From: an uncultured Muribaculaceae bacterium
Lineage (GTDB): Bacteria > Bacteroidota > Bacteroidia > Bacteroidales > Muribaculaceae
Assembly (NCBI GenBank): GCA_910586475.1
Contig: CAJUHM010000033.1
Location: 398 to 28,137 of the forward strand
Direction: 5' to 3'
DNA length: 27,740 bases
The notes under the pieces were generated by a model. That model did no database searches. It worked only from the letters and a program-made list of their open reading frames with translations, and was not told the origin of the DNA. Shown one piece after another: positions 7,445-15,844 of the stretch. A program made the translations under genes and the position numbers. Positions within the stretch are counted from its first letter, which is position 1; each line of letters opens with the position of its first letter.

Positions 7445-9559
7445 TTATGGCTTCGACTCATTTTTTTCGTCGGCCACGACCGCCTGCGGGGTGCCTGCGG
7501 CCGATTCGCCCTGCGCCGGACGTATTGCCTCGGGATAGGAGATGCGCGTGTGGAACATCGTGCGCAGACGCGAGGCAAACACATTCTTGATCGTTGCGAT
7601 GTCGCGGAACGAGAGCGGAGATTCGCTGTGAAGCCCCTCGGCGATCTGCTGGTCGATGATCTTGTTGACCAATGCCGAAATAGCCTCGGGCGAATGGTCG
7701 GGAAGTGAACGCGACGCTGCCTCGACAGCATCGGCCATCATGACGATCGACGTTTCACGAGTCTGGGGATTCGGACCGGGATATGTGAAGGGGGCGGCAT
7801 CGACCTCCTCGCCCGGATGCTGGTTGCAATAGGTTGTGTAGAAATAGCGCGCTCGCCCGCGGCCATGATGCTGCGCAATGAAATCACGGATCGATTGGGG
7901 TAGCTTGGCGAGCTCGGCGCGACGCAGCCCGTCCGTCACATGACCTATGACTATACGCGCGCTCTGCAGGGGCGTCAGAGCATTGTGGGGGTTGACTCCG
8001 TGCTGGTTCTCCGTAAAGAACGCCGGGTTATTGACCTTCCCTATGTCGTGGTAGAGCGCACCGGTTCGCGTCAGCTGCACATTGGCTCCGATCCGCGACG
8101 CCGCGGCCGAAGCGAGATTGCTGACCGCCATAGAGTGGTTGAACGTTCCGGGACACTCCTCGGAAAGCTCACGTAGCAGCGGATGGTTGATGTCGGCCAG
8201 CTCGACGAGCGACACTCGCGACGTGAAGCCGAACAGTTTCTCCATCAGGAAAATGACAAAATAGGCAAACGAGACGAGCACCGCGTTGACGGCAAGCGCG
8301 CCGAGCATCCGGGGCACAAGCGAGTTGAACGTGCCGACAAGCATCAGCTCCATCGCCGCATAGAAGAGTGCATAGGCGAGGAAGACCACGATCGAGGTCT
8401 GGATCAGCTGCGAACGCTTGCTGAGCTCACGGATCGAGACAACCGCTGCCATGGCCGCGGCTATCTGGATAAGAATGAACTGCCAGTGGTTCTGGGTCGC
8501 CGACGAACAGATCAGAATCGTTATGATCCCCGATATAAATGCTGTCCGCGAGTCAAGAAAGACAAGAACCACTATCGGAACGATCGCGAACGGAACCATA
8601 TAGAGGCCGAGACGGACCATACTGTTCATGCCGTAGGCAAGAAGAGTGAACAGCGTGACCATCATCAGGAGGAAAAGCATCGTCGGCAGGCTGTCGAAAT
8701 AGTCGCGCCGGAAAAATGCGATATAGACCATCAGCATCCCGAGCGTCAGAAGAATGAACACAAACGTGCCGAGAGCCGGATAGAATGAGCCGGACGTAAC
8801 AGTTCCCCCTCGCTCCTCGATCATCGCCTCATAGGTGTTCAGTATCGTATAGAGCTGGGGAGTCACGATGTCGCCGCGGTCAACGATGCGCTCTCCGTGC
8901 TGAATCACTCCGATCGGAGCAAGGGCCGTCGCATAGTACTCCTCTTTGAAACGGCTCGTGGCCAACGAGTCGAGCACTATGTTCGGAGCGATTATGTCGG
9001 CCAGACGGGCAGCAGTCACGGCGCGGTGCAGTGCCGGGTCGGAAATGAGACTGTCGAATTTCTCATAAGCGCGCCGGGGCGTATAGTAAGAGGCAACCGG
9101 CTTCGACTTGGCCACATCTCCCTCAAGATAACGCACTTTGCCCACATGCGTGCTGTCGGGACGCTTCGGAAGTTCGCCGATGTCGATGACTCCGGTCTGA
9201 TAGACCTCGCGGAGCTTCGAGAGAAGAATCGAGCGCTGAGTCGCGTTCAACGGATTCTCGACCTGCATCAGACGCGTCGCGGCTTTTGCGAGAATCTGCG
9301 CCTCGCGGGCATTGTCACGGAAATAGACCGGCTCGAACGACGAGGCGAGCGAATCGCGGATCGCCATTGATGAGATTGTGTCGTGGTGGATCGGAATATC
9401 AAACGGAGCTGTCAGAAGATTATAGTTCCACGGTCGGTTGATCTCGTAGATATAGCGGTTTTCGTTTGTTGTTGGCCGAAGATAGAACATCAGCAGGACG
9501 GCGACAGCAAACGCCCCCCACATTATCACTTTCGAATTTATATTACTGAACTTTACCAT
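7445..9559 (-). CDS. pgpH: PgpH-type 7TM-HD cyclic dinucleotide phosphodiesterase (probable c-di-AMP)
   Basis: 704 residues in the order of the 7TMR-HD family: one N-terminal membrane segment (about 11-28), an extracytoplasmic 7TMR-HDED domain (about 30-255), seven membrane segments (about 262-440) and a cytoplasmic HD domain (about 465-665). Metal-binding residues are visible: H475 (PGTFNHSMAVSN), H504-D505 (LYHDIGK), H540 (IGH) and HH at 564-565 (AQHHGRG). The TENQHGVNPH motif typical of PgpH follows the HD pair. In Listeria, PgpH hydrolyses c-di-AMP to pApA; the same substrate is inferred here, and no diadenylate cyclase lies in this window. The gene starts 27 bp after rel and probably shares its transcript. 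The C-terminal ~25 residues are a hydrophilic tail. Confidence 0.9.
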   Translation of the reverse strand: MVKFSNINSKVIMWGAFAVAVLLMFYLRPTTNENRYIYEINRPWNYNLLTAPFDIPIHHDTISSMAIRDSLASSFEPVYFRDNAREAQILAKAATRLMQVENPLNATQRSILLSKLREVYQTGVIDIGELPKRPDSTHVGKVRYLEGDVAKSKPVASYYTPRRAYEKFDSLISDPALHRAVTAARLADIIAPNIVLDSLATSRFKEEYYATALAPIGVIQHGERIVDRGDIVTPQLYTILNTYEAMIEERGGTVTSGSFYPALGTFVFILLTLGMLMVYIAFFRRDYFDSLPTMLFLLMMVTLFTLLAYGMNSMVRLGLYMVPFAIVPIVVLVFLDSRTAFISGIITILICSSATQNHWQFILIQIAAAMAAVVSIRELSKRSQLIQTSIVVFLAYALFYAAMELMLVGTFNSLVPRMLGALAVNAVLVSFAYFVIFLMEKLFGFTSRVSLVELADINHPLLRELSEECPGTFNHSMAVSNLASAAASRIGANVQLTRTGALYHDIGKVNNPAFFTENQHGVNPHNALTPLQSARIVIGHVTDGLRRAELAKLPQSIRDFIAQHHGRGRARYFYTTYCNQHPGEEVDAAPFTYPGPNPQTRETSIVMMADAVEAASRSLPDHSPEAISALVNKIIDQQIAEGLHSESPLSFRDIATIKNVFASRLRTMFHTRISYPEAIRPAQGESAAGTPQAVVADEKNESKP

Positions 9560-9586
9560 TGTCGGTCGGTTATTTTAGCCTGAGGA

Positions 9587-11833
9587 TCATTCAGATGTTT
9601 TCGTGTCCGTTCGGGCTGCTTTCTGGACGCCGGAGATCTTTCTCACCTCACTGCACAGGTTCTTCAGATCCGACGCATTGCGCGTCAGGACGCCCAGTCT
9701 GCAATTGAACACTTCGTTGTCGGTATCGATATGGAGAGAGCGGATATCCATGTGAAGCTGGCTCGAAATCAGCTGTGTCAGCTCCTGAAGAATGCCGTGG
9801 CGGTCGATCCCTTCGATCAGGACAGTCGCCGGAAGAGGACGTTCGACACGATGCCATTTCGTCGCGACAACCCTCGGTCCGTAGGTCGACTTGAGCAACT
9901 GGGCGCGCGGACATGTCAGATCGTGGATCTCCACACGGTTGTCGTCGTTGATGAACCCCATGACGTCGTCGCCCGGAATAGGGTGGCAGCAGGGAGAGAA
10001 GACAAAGTTCTGCATCTCCCCGTCGAGATTGAGCTCGTAGACCTCCTTGGGGTTGACAGGTGGTGGCGGAGGCGCCGGAAGCGCTTTCGGGGTCGCTGAG
10101 CGGCCGGTACCGATCCGGAAGATCTTTTTCAGCAGTCCGGGCGATGTTTTCGGCGAATCCTTAAGGATATATCCGTCGAGGGTTATCTCCTCCGAGCCAA
10201 GCTTGAGATAGAGTGTGTCGCGCGTCGAGATGTGGAAATAGCGCATGATCTTGGTCAGCACCTCGTTCGATTCCTTCACCTGCCCATCGGCAAGGAAGTC
10301 CGCAAGAATCCGGCGCCCGCGCTCGATGACCGGAGCCTGTTCGCGCCGAAGAGCCGCACGCAGACGGGTACGCGCCTTGGCCGTTGCGAGAAACTCCTCC
10401 CACTCCGGCTTCGGACGGGCACTGTTGGAGGTCAGCACCTCGACCTGGTCTCCGCTCTGGAGCTGCTGCGAGAGAGGGACAAGCTTATGATTGACCTTAC
10501 CGGCGATGCAATGGTTGCCCAGCTCGGAATGGAGCGCATAGGCAAGGTCGAGGACGGTCGAATGCTGCGGCAGGGTGACGAGTTCGCCTTTCGGGGTGAA
10601 CACGACAATTTCGGCAGAGAAGAGATTCAGTTTGAGCGTATCGAGAAAATCGACGGCAGTCGGGTTGGGGTCTTCGAGTATATCCTTGATCGTACGCAGC
10701 CAGACGGTCAGCTCCGACTCTTCGTCGCCGCGCCCGATCTTGTATTTCCAGTGGGCCGCAAAACCCTTTTCAGCGATTTCGTCCATTCGCTTCGAACGGA
10801 TCTGCACCTCGATCCAGTTGCCGTCCGGCCCCATGACGGTCAGATGGAGCGCCTGATAGCCGTTGGCCTTCGGGACACTGATCCAGTCGCGGGTGCGCTC
10901 CGGATGAAGACAGTAGAGGTCCGTGATTGCGGAATAGATCTCCCAGCAGATTGTCTTCTCGCGGGAAACATCAGGACAATCGAATATTATTCTCATGGCA
11001 TAGAGATCGTAGACCTCCTCGAAAGGAACATGCTTCGTCTCCATCTTGCGCCATATCGAATAGACGGACTTGACACGTGCTTTGGCCTCATAGCTGACAC
11101 CAAGACCGTCGAGACGCTCGAGAATCGGACCTGAAAAGTCGGTGTAGACGGCCTGTCGCTTCGACTCCGACGACCTGATCTTAGCTTCGATCGCCGCATA
11201 GATGCCCGGATGCTCATAGCGAAAACTGAGGTCCTCGAGTTCGGTTTTGATCGGGAAAAGGCCGAGACGGTGGGCCAGCGGCGCATAGATATAGAGAGTC
11301 TCGCCCGCGATCTTATATTGCTTGCCGGGAGGCATCGAACTGAGAGTGCGCATGTTGTGGAGACGGTCGGCCATCTTGATAAGCACAACGCGTATATCCT
11401 CGCTCATCGTCAGCAGAAGCTTGCGGAAGTTTTCAGCCTGCGCCGAGGCCTTGTCTCCGAAGATTCCGCCCGAAATCTTTGTCAGACCGCTGACAAGACT
11501 GGCGACCTTCGGTCCGAACTGCTGGGAAATATCCTCGACGGTATATTCCGTGTCTTCAACGACATCATGCAGCAGGGCCGCGCAGATCGAAGTCGACCCG
11601 AGACCGATCTCCTGCGACGTGATCTGTGCCACGGCTATCGGGTGGAGAATATACGGCTCGCCCGAACGGCGGCGGATCCCCTTGTGGGCCATCTTCGCAA
11701 ACCTGAACGCACGCTCGATTATCTCCACCCTTTTTCGGTGGGGACTCGCGAGGTAGCCGCTGATAAGCTTTTCAAACTCTTTGTCGATCAGACGATCTTC
11801 CTCTTCCGGCGTAAGGTTCGGATGACAGGTCAT
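9587..11833 (-). CDS. rel: Bifunctional (p)ppGpp synthetase/hydrolase Rel
   Basis: 748 residues, full length for a long RSH protein. The hydrolase HD domain (about 35-200) has intact H89-D90 (LLHDVVEDT) and MADRLHNMRTL. The synthetase domain (about 235-370) has RVKSVYSIWRKM, YDLYAMRIIF and EVQIRS. A TGS domain (about 405-468), a helical region, a Cys/His finger-like region (CCHPIPGDDV, about 615-650) and a C-terminal ACT domain (about 668-745) follow. With both active sites preserved it should make and degrade (p)ppGpp in response to amino-acid starvation on the ribosome. A proline run (APPPPPPV, about 587-593) links the regions. It leads the minus-strand run with pgpH and is divergent from the PLP enzyme. 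The start at 11833 lies about 10 bases from the predicted transcription start. Confidence 0.95.
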   Translation of the reverse strand: MTCHPNLTPEEEDRLIDKEFEKLISGYLASPHRKRVEIIERAFRFAKMAHKGIRRRSGEPYILHPIAVAQITSQEIGLGSTSICAALLHDVVEDTEYTVEDISQQFGPKVASLVSGLTKISGGIFGDKASAQAENFRKLLLTMSEDIRVVLIKMADRLHNMRTLSSMPPGKQYKIAGETLYIYAPLAHRLGLFPIKTELEDLSFRYEHPGIYAAIEAKIRSSESKRQAVYTDFSGPILERLDGLGVSYEAKARVKSVYSIWRKMETKHVPFEEVYDLYAMRIIFDCPDVSREKTICWEIYSAITDLYCLHPERTRDWISVPKANGYQALHLTVMGPDGNWIEVQIRSKRMDEIAEKGFAAHWKYKIGRGDEESELTVWLRTIKDILEDPNPTAVDFLDTLKLNLFSAEIVVFTPKGELVTLPQHSTVLDLAYALHSELGNHCIAGKVNHKLVPLSQQLQSGDQVEVLTSNSARPKPEWEEFLATAKARTRLRAALRREQAPVIERGRRILADFLADGQVKESNEVLTKIMRYFHISTRDTLYLKLGSEEITLDGYILKDSPKTSPGLLKKIFRIGTGRSATPKALPAPPPPPVNPKEVYELNLDGEMQNFVFSPCCHPIPGDDVMGFINDDNRVEIHDLTCPRAQLLKSTYGPRVVATKWHRVERPLPATVLIEGIDRHGILQELTQLISSQLHMDIRSLHIDTDNEVFNCRLGVLTRNASDLKNLCSEVRKISGVQKAARTDTKTSE

Positions 11834-11848
11834 TGCAGGTTATTTTTA

Positions 11849-11856
11849 CAAACTTA
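11849..11856 (-). promoter_or_regulatory. rel promoter (-7 box)
   Basis: Minus-strand TAAGTTTG, identical to the GEVED -7 boxes. No perfect TTTG lies 19 bp upstream; a TTG lies about 22 bp upstream. The predicted transcript starts about 10 bases before the rel ATG, so the leader is nearly absent. Confidence 0.6.
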
Positions 11857-11889
11857 GTAAAAAACAATGAAACTCCCGCAATAAAATGC

Positions 11890-11897
11890 TATATTTG
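11890..11897 (+). promoter_or_regulatory. Promoter of the MalY/PatB-type gene (-7 box)
   Basis: TATATTTG fits TAnnTTTG; the -33 element is not clear. It lies downstream of the in-frame ATG at 11833, so the coding start must be the later ATG at 11944. The box is 34 bp from the oppositely directed rel box, making this a compact divergent promoter region. Confidence 0.5.
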
Positions 11898-11943
11898 TCG
11901 GCAAACTTTAATTTTTGACCAATCAATCACGCTCTATCCCATC

Positions 11944-13131
11944 ATGGCACGATACGATTTTGATAGAATTATCGACCGCTGCGGAACGCAGTGCATCAAG
12001 TACGACAACCTGTGTCAGACCTTCGGCGAAGGGGATCTGTTTCCTATGTGGATCGCCGACATGGACTTCGCTGTATGCCCTGAAGTCACCGCCGCTCTGC
12101 GCGACCGTCTGACCCACGACATCTTCGGCTACACATGTCCCGCCGACAGCTACTGGAAGTCGATCATAAACTGGACCCGCAGCCGCCACGGACTCGAAAT
12201 CAGACGGGAGGAACTTGCCTTTGTCCCCGGCATAGTCAGAGGAATCGCTTTCGCCATCAATTTCTTCACCCGCGAGGGCGACGGAATCGTCATCCAGCCA
12301 CCGGTCTACCACCCCTTCAGAATCGTTCCCGAAGGCAACGGACGGATTGTGATCGACAATCCGCTGATCGAAAACACCTGCGACTCCGGCAGCTGCTACC
12401 GAATGGACCTCGAGGGTCTTGAGGAGATTTTCCGCACGAAACGCCCAACCATGATGATCCTTTGCAACCCACACAATCCGGCCGGAATCCAATGGGATGC
12501 CGAAACGCTCGCAAGCGTCGCAAGACTTGCAAAGAAATATGGAGTCATCGTGATTTCTGACGAGATCCACGGCGACCTCATGCTCGGCAATCGCCGCCAC
12601 ATCCCCTTCCTGAGCTCTTGTCCGGAAGCCGCCGAGGTCGGAATCACATTCGCCGCTCCGTCAAAAACATTCAACATCGCCGGCCTTGAAAGCTCATGGA
12701 TGGTCGTGCGCAACCCAAAACTGCGCGAACCTTTCTACAAATGGATGGGAACCAACGAGTTTTCCTCTCCCTCGTTCATGGCCTGGATGGCTGCGGAAGC
12801 CGCCTATACCCACGGAGCCGAATGGCTCGACGAGGCCCTCGCATATCTCGAGGAAAATGTAGCCGAGGTCGAACGTTTCTGCTGTGAAAAAATGCCGGCA
12901 ATCAAACCAATACGCCCCGAAGCATCATTCCTTGTCTGGCTCGACTGCCGTCAACTCGGACTCTCCCAGAACAAACTGGAGGAACTGTTTCTTAAAAAGG
13001 CCCATCTGGCTCTCAACAGCGGAACTATGTTCGGAAAAGGAGGAGAAGGCTTCATGCGCCTCAACATAGGATTGCCCCGCAAACGGCTCACCGAAGCCCT
13101 CGAAAAGCTTCGGCAAGCGCTTGAGGAATAA
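11944..13131 (+). CDS. MalY/PatB-family PLP-dependent aminotransferase / cystathionine beta-lyase-like enzyme
   Basis: 395 residues, a fold-type I class I/II aminotransferase. Visible landmarks: MWIADMDF near the N-terminus (about 35-42, diagnostic of the MalY/PatB branch), CNPHNPAG (about 174-181), SDEIH with cofactor-binding Asp206, and the PLP lysine K241 in APSKTFNIAGL. A C-terminal Arg in MRLNIGLPR would bind the substrate carboxylate. MalY/PatB enzymes are C-S beta-lyases acting on cystathionine or cystine, sometimes with transaminase activity; the exact substrate cannot be read from sequence. A link to methionine synthesis is plausible but metF-metH lie 6 kb away and are not co-transcribed. 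An in-frame ATG at 11833 was rejected because it overlaps the rel start and precedes the promoter box. Convergent with the aminopeptidase gene, 13 bp apart. Confidence 0.9.
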   Translation: MARYDFDRIIDRCGTQCIKYDNLCQTFGEGDLFPMWIADMDFAVCPEVTAALRDRLTHDIFGYTCPADSYWKSIINWTRSRHGLEIRREELAFVPGIVRGIAFAINFFTREGDGIVIQPPVYHPFRIVPEGNGRIVIDNPLIENTCDSGSCYRMDLEGLEEIFRTKRPTMMILCNPHNPAGIQWDAETLASVARLAKKYGVIVISDEIHGDLMLGNRRHIPFLSSCPEAAEVGITFAAPSKTFNIAGLESSWMVVRNPKLREPFYKWMGTNEFSSPSFMAWMAAEAAYTHGAEWLDEALAYLEENVAEVERFCCEKMPAIKPIRPEASFLVWLDCRQLGLSQNKLEELFLKKAHLALNSGTMFGKGGEGFMRLNIGLPRKRLTEALEKLRQALEE

Positions 13132-13144
13132 TTTTCATGTGGCG

Positions 13145-14542
13145 TCAGGGCATGTCAGGGCTGAACATCGGATCCCATGCCGGAAGAACCGTCGGTTTCT
13201 GCTTCAGCACGTCAAGCACATCGGCAGGAACATATTTGCGGTTCACGACAAGACGGAACATATACTCATCCATCCAGCGGTCGGTGATGACAAGGTGACC
13301 GTCGTTCGCACCCGGGCCCCAGCTGTTTTCGACGAGCCAGCGACGCGGAGCGCCGTCAGCATCCAGATCGACTCCGACGAGAGTCATGGCATGGGAAGAT
13401 GCAGATGCATAGGTCCGGATACGGTCGGCCTTGTTCATTGAAAACGAAGTTCCGAGCAACGATTCATAATCATAATTGTCGAGATCGAGCAGACCGCGGT
13501 CACGGTCGAAGAATTTGCCGACATCGCAGGAAAAATACATCATCGTGCTGTCCTTGATCGAGCTGATGGCGACCTTCTTGATCTCTTCCATCGGAAGATT
13601 GATGTAGGTCCAGTTCTGACCGTCGAAGCTGTGGCGGTCGAGATCGATTTCATAGAGGGCATGATAGGGCCGCGTCGGATCGTTCATGAGCATGACATAG
13701 TCGGCCTTTAGATCATTGCCGGCATACTGCCGGTAGAATTCCTGCGGAGTGTAGGTACGGGTGTCTATGACATTGCCTTTTGAGTCGCGGCGGGTCCACT
13801 CGAACGTTTCGGGCGGAGTTCCGATCGTCAGCGCCAGAATGCGGTAGATTTCGCCGAGCATCCGCTCGGTTTCGGCTTCAATAGTTTTTTTAGATGCCTT
13901 CGACTCGGCCATTTTTCGCAGGCTCAGCCCGTCTTCGCGCAGTTTGAGCGAGAGAAGCTGACGCAGACGCGATGTGTTGTTGGCACTGAAGGATTCCTCC
14001 ATAACCTCTGCCGGAACGATGCCATATTTCATGATATTGTCGCTCAGACCGGTATACTGACCGCCATCACTCAGCGGATTCTGGAAAAGCCACTGGACGC
14101 GTCGGTTGTCCATCGGAGCTGATGAAGTCTCGATGACTGCGCGCAGAAAGAGATTGGCCTTTTCAAGCTGATCATAGAAAAAGTTATAGCTCTGGGACAG
14201 TTTCAGCTCAGGCAGATCATGCTCGGCCATCATCTGAGAGCGAAGCACATTGAGCCCGGTGAAAAGCCAGCAACGCCCCGACGATTTCTGATCGGTTATA
14301 CCCCGGCTCTTGACACGGTGGCTCATTTCGGCCGAAGTGGCCACACGTCCGTTGGCATTAGTCGCGATTTTGTCGATCGACGTGGCAGCCATCGCATTGC
14401 GCAATGCACGGTCGGAAGGGGTGTTTTCATACGTCGAACGGAGTCGTCCGAGCATTTCGGAGCTGATTCCGCCGCTGACAGCAGCAAAACCTGCAAACGA
14501 GACAGAGACTGCCGCCGCAAAGGAAACAAGGAGTCTGTTCAT
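13145..14542 (-). CDS. Secreted C1B-family cysteine aminopeptidase (bleomycin hydrolase/PepC-like)
   Basis: 465 residues. A signal peptide (about 1-23, MNRLLVSFAAAVSVSFAGFA) precedes a papain-fold C1B peptidase domain. The catalytic triad is visible: Cys91 in SSGRCWLF, His384 in ASSHAMTLVGVD and Asn406 in VENSWG. The Gln of the oxyanion hole is Q85 (ITDQKSSGR). Classical PepC and bleomycin hydrolase are cytoplasmic hexamers that trim peptides from the N-terminus. The signal peptide here means export, probably to the periplasm for digesting imported peptides. It has its own strong promoter and is convergent with the MalY/PatB gene. Confidence 0.9.
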   Translation of the reverse strand: MNRLLVSFAAAVSVSFAGFAAVSGGISSEMLGRLRSTYENTPSDRALRNAMAATSIDKIATNANGRVATSAEMSHRVKSRGITDQKSSGRCWLFTGLNVLRSQMMAEHDLPELKLSQSYNFFYDQLEKANLFLRAVIETSSAPMDNRRVQWLFQNPLSDGGQYTGLSDNIMKYGIVPAEVMEESFSANNTSRLRQLLSLKLREDGLSLRKMAESKASKKTIEAETERMLGEIYRILALTIGTPPETFEWTRRDSKGNVIDTRTYTPQEFYRQYAGNDLKADYVMLMNDPTRPYHALYEIDLDRHSFDGQNWTYINLPMEEIKKVAISSIKDSTMMYFSCDVGKFFDRDRGLLDLDNYDYESLLGTSFSMNKADRIRTYASASSHAMTLVGVDLDADGAPRRWLVENSWGPGANDGHLVITDRWMDEYMFRLVVNRKYVPADVLDVLKQKPTVLPAWDPMFSPDMP

Positions 14543-14580
14543 TGATCTTACAGTTTATTTGATTGGTTGATTACTTTTCA

Positions 14581-14611
14581 CAAAGTTAATCAATCCGGCC
14601 GTCACTGCAAA
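14581..14611 (-). promoter_or_regulatory. Promoter of the secreted aminopeptidase gene
   Basis: Minus-strand TTTG (14608-14611), exactly 19 bp, TAACTTTG (14581-14588): a full match to the Bacteroidota consensus. The predicted leader is about 33 bases. Confidence 0.8.
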
Positions 14612-14623
14612 ACCGTCAGGGGC

Positions 14624-14649
14624 TGAGGGATCTCACTGAGGGGCCTCAG
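14624..14649. repeat. Two tandem small inverted repeats at the end of the DUF2461 gene
   Basis: TGAG-GGAT-CTCA (14624-14635) is directly followed by CTGAG-GGGC-CTCAG (14636-14649), the latter overlapping the DUF2461 stop codon. There is no T-run after them in the gene's direction. They could be a weak terminator for the phospholipid cluster or an upstream element of the aminopeptidase promoter. Confidence 0.35.
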
Positions 14650-15323
14650 ACCTCCTCGTCGATAGAATAGTTCAGGAAGTCGCAGAATGGCTTCAGCGCA
14701 TGAAAACGGCGGGCCGTCTCCTCGGGCCATTCCGACGAAAGGAAATAATCCTCCGACAACGGCGAAAAAAGGCCATAGTTGGTCATTCTCAGATAGAACG
14801 CCTGCGGATGATCGCGGTCCCATCCCTTCGGGATTGTCTTGAGCATCGAACTGCACCAATGCGGGAAAGCCTCCTTCAGCGTCCGGTCATTGAGAATAGC
14901 CTCCCACTCTTCGATATTATCGACTATGGCGCGGCGCAACTTGTTGAGAACCGGACGTTCCATACACCATAGGCCACCGTAGAGGCCCGACCGGTGCGAC
15001 TCGAACGGGCTTAGCTCAAGATAATAGCCTGCGCGGTCCGACTTACGCCCATAAGGCGAGAACGCCGCTGAAAAATAGGTCTTGTAGGGAGATTTGTCCG
15101 CACTGAAACGTGTGTCACGATAGATCCGGTAAACCGCCGTGCGGCCAGACTGTGAAGCCATTCCCGCTTCCCACGGGGTCATAGCTCCGATCACACGGTC
15201 AAGATCCGCGAGCCAGGCCAGCCGCAGATCATCGTATTCAGCCTTATGGGTCTGAAACCAGACGCGGTCATTGTTCTGTCCGAGCTGACGGAGAAATTCA
15301 AAAAGTCGCGGAATGTAACTCAT
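14646..15323 (-). CDS. DUF2461 family protein
   Basis: 225 residues. The family hallmark is present at about 66-84: RIYRDTRFSADKSPYKTYF. It is followed by a glycine/tyrosine segment (RAGYYLELSP) and a C-terminal region with DHPQAFYLRMTNYGLFSPL. This is the DUF2461 (TIGR02453) family, widespread and uncharacterised; it has no signal peptide or membrane segment, so it is cytoplasmic. The length is normal for the family. It follows the DUF4834 gene by 33 bp on the same strand and is the last gene of the psd-pssA run; whether it has anything to do with phospholipids is not shown by the sequence. Confidence 0.85.
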   Translation of the reverse strand: MSYIPRLFEFLRQLGQNNDRVWFQTHKAEYDDLRLAWLADLDRVIGAMTPWEAGMASQSGRTAVYRIYRDTRFSADKSPYKTYFSAAFSPYGRKSDRAGYYLELSPFESHRSGLYGGLWCMERPVLNKLRRAIVDNIEEWEAILNDRTLKEAFPHWCSSMLKTIPKGWDRDHPQAFYLRMTNYGLFSPLSEDYFLSSEWPEETARRFHALKPFCDFLNYSIDEEV

Positions 15324-15356
15324 AGGGATAATGTCGGGAGGTATGCTTTTACTCTA

Positions 15357-15698
15357 TCATAGATCTTCCCACTCGGCATCCGAGATGCGCTCACGGAAAT
15401 AGCGCGAGTTCTGTCCGGAGGCGGAAGACTTCTTAGAGGAAGTTGCATCAGCGGTTTCTTCCGCGGAGACATCTTCCCATTCGACATACTCGCCTTCGTT
15501 GGGATTGACGATTTTCTTTTTGCGGCTGCGCGGCGCCGACCATCCGCCGGGGCGCGAAGCGGCCTGCGCCTGTTCGGCAGCACGGCGGGCACTATTGATT
15601 GTTTCTTTGTAGGCGCGGCGCATTCGATAGACCGCCCAGGCCCCTTTGCACAAGGGCCACACGACAAAGATAACTAACAGTAGGATAATAAATTCCAT
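15357..15698 (-). CDS. DUF4834-like small membrane-anchored protein
   Basis: 113 residues: one N-terminal membrane segment (about 2-22), then a basic stretch (YRMRRAYKETINSARRAAEQ) and a low-complexity charged tail ending EWEDL, with a second EWED in the middle. The repeated acidic-aromatic motif (YVEWEDV at about 71-77 and DAEWEDL at the end) is the recognisable feature and fits DUF4834, a Bacteroidota family of unknown role often found near phosphatidylserine synthase. Here it is 146 bp after pssA and 33 bp before DUF2461. The tail faces the cytoplasm if the positive-inside rule holds. Confidence 0.7.
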   Translation of the reverse strand: MEFIILLLVIFVVWPLCKGAWAVYRMRRAYKETINSARRAAEQAQAASRPGGWSAPRSRKKKIVNPNEGEYVEWEDVSAEETADATSSKKSSASGQNSRYFRERISDAEWEDL

Positions 15699-15791
15699 GT
15701 AATCAAGGAGACTCGGTGAGGTGTGTTGGAAATTTTGTAGTCAGAGGAGTAATCCGTCGGCACAAGACTTCCGGCCGTAAGCGTCCGCGCA

Positions 15792-15806
15792 TTCCCTGAC
15801 AGGGAA
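15792..15806. repeat. Palindrome in the pssA-DUF4834 gap
   Basis: TTCCCTG-A-CAGGGAA is a perfect 7-bp-arm palindrome in the 146-bp gap (15699-15844). It sits among GC-rich CCGG/CGGCCGG runs. No T-run follows on the minus strand and no TAnnTTTG box is present in the gap, so its role (attenuation, processing or protein binding) is open. Confidence 0.4.
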
Positions 15807-15844
15807 CGGTTCCGGACAGCGGCCGGCAGCGACAGAGACTCTTC

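Noticed and set aside
8183..8788. 201-codon highly charged open frame on the plus strand
   Set aside because: Mirror of the membrane segments of the PgpH-type gene; charge richness is what reverse reading of hydrophobic codons gives.
10232..11134. 300-codon open frame on the plus strand
   Set aside because: Antisense to rel, whose domains and catalytic residues are unmistakable; the frame is a by-product of GC-rich codon use.
11833..11943. N-terminal extension of the MalY/PatB-type gene
   Set aside because: It overlaps the rel start codon and lies upstream of the promoter box; the family start matches the ATG at 11944.
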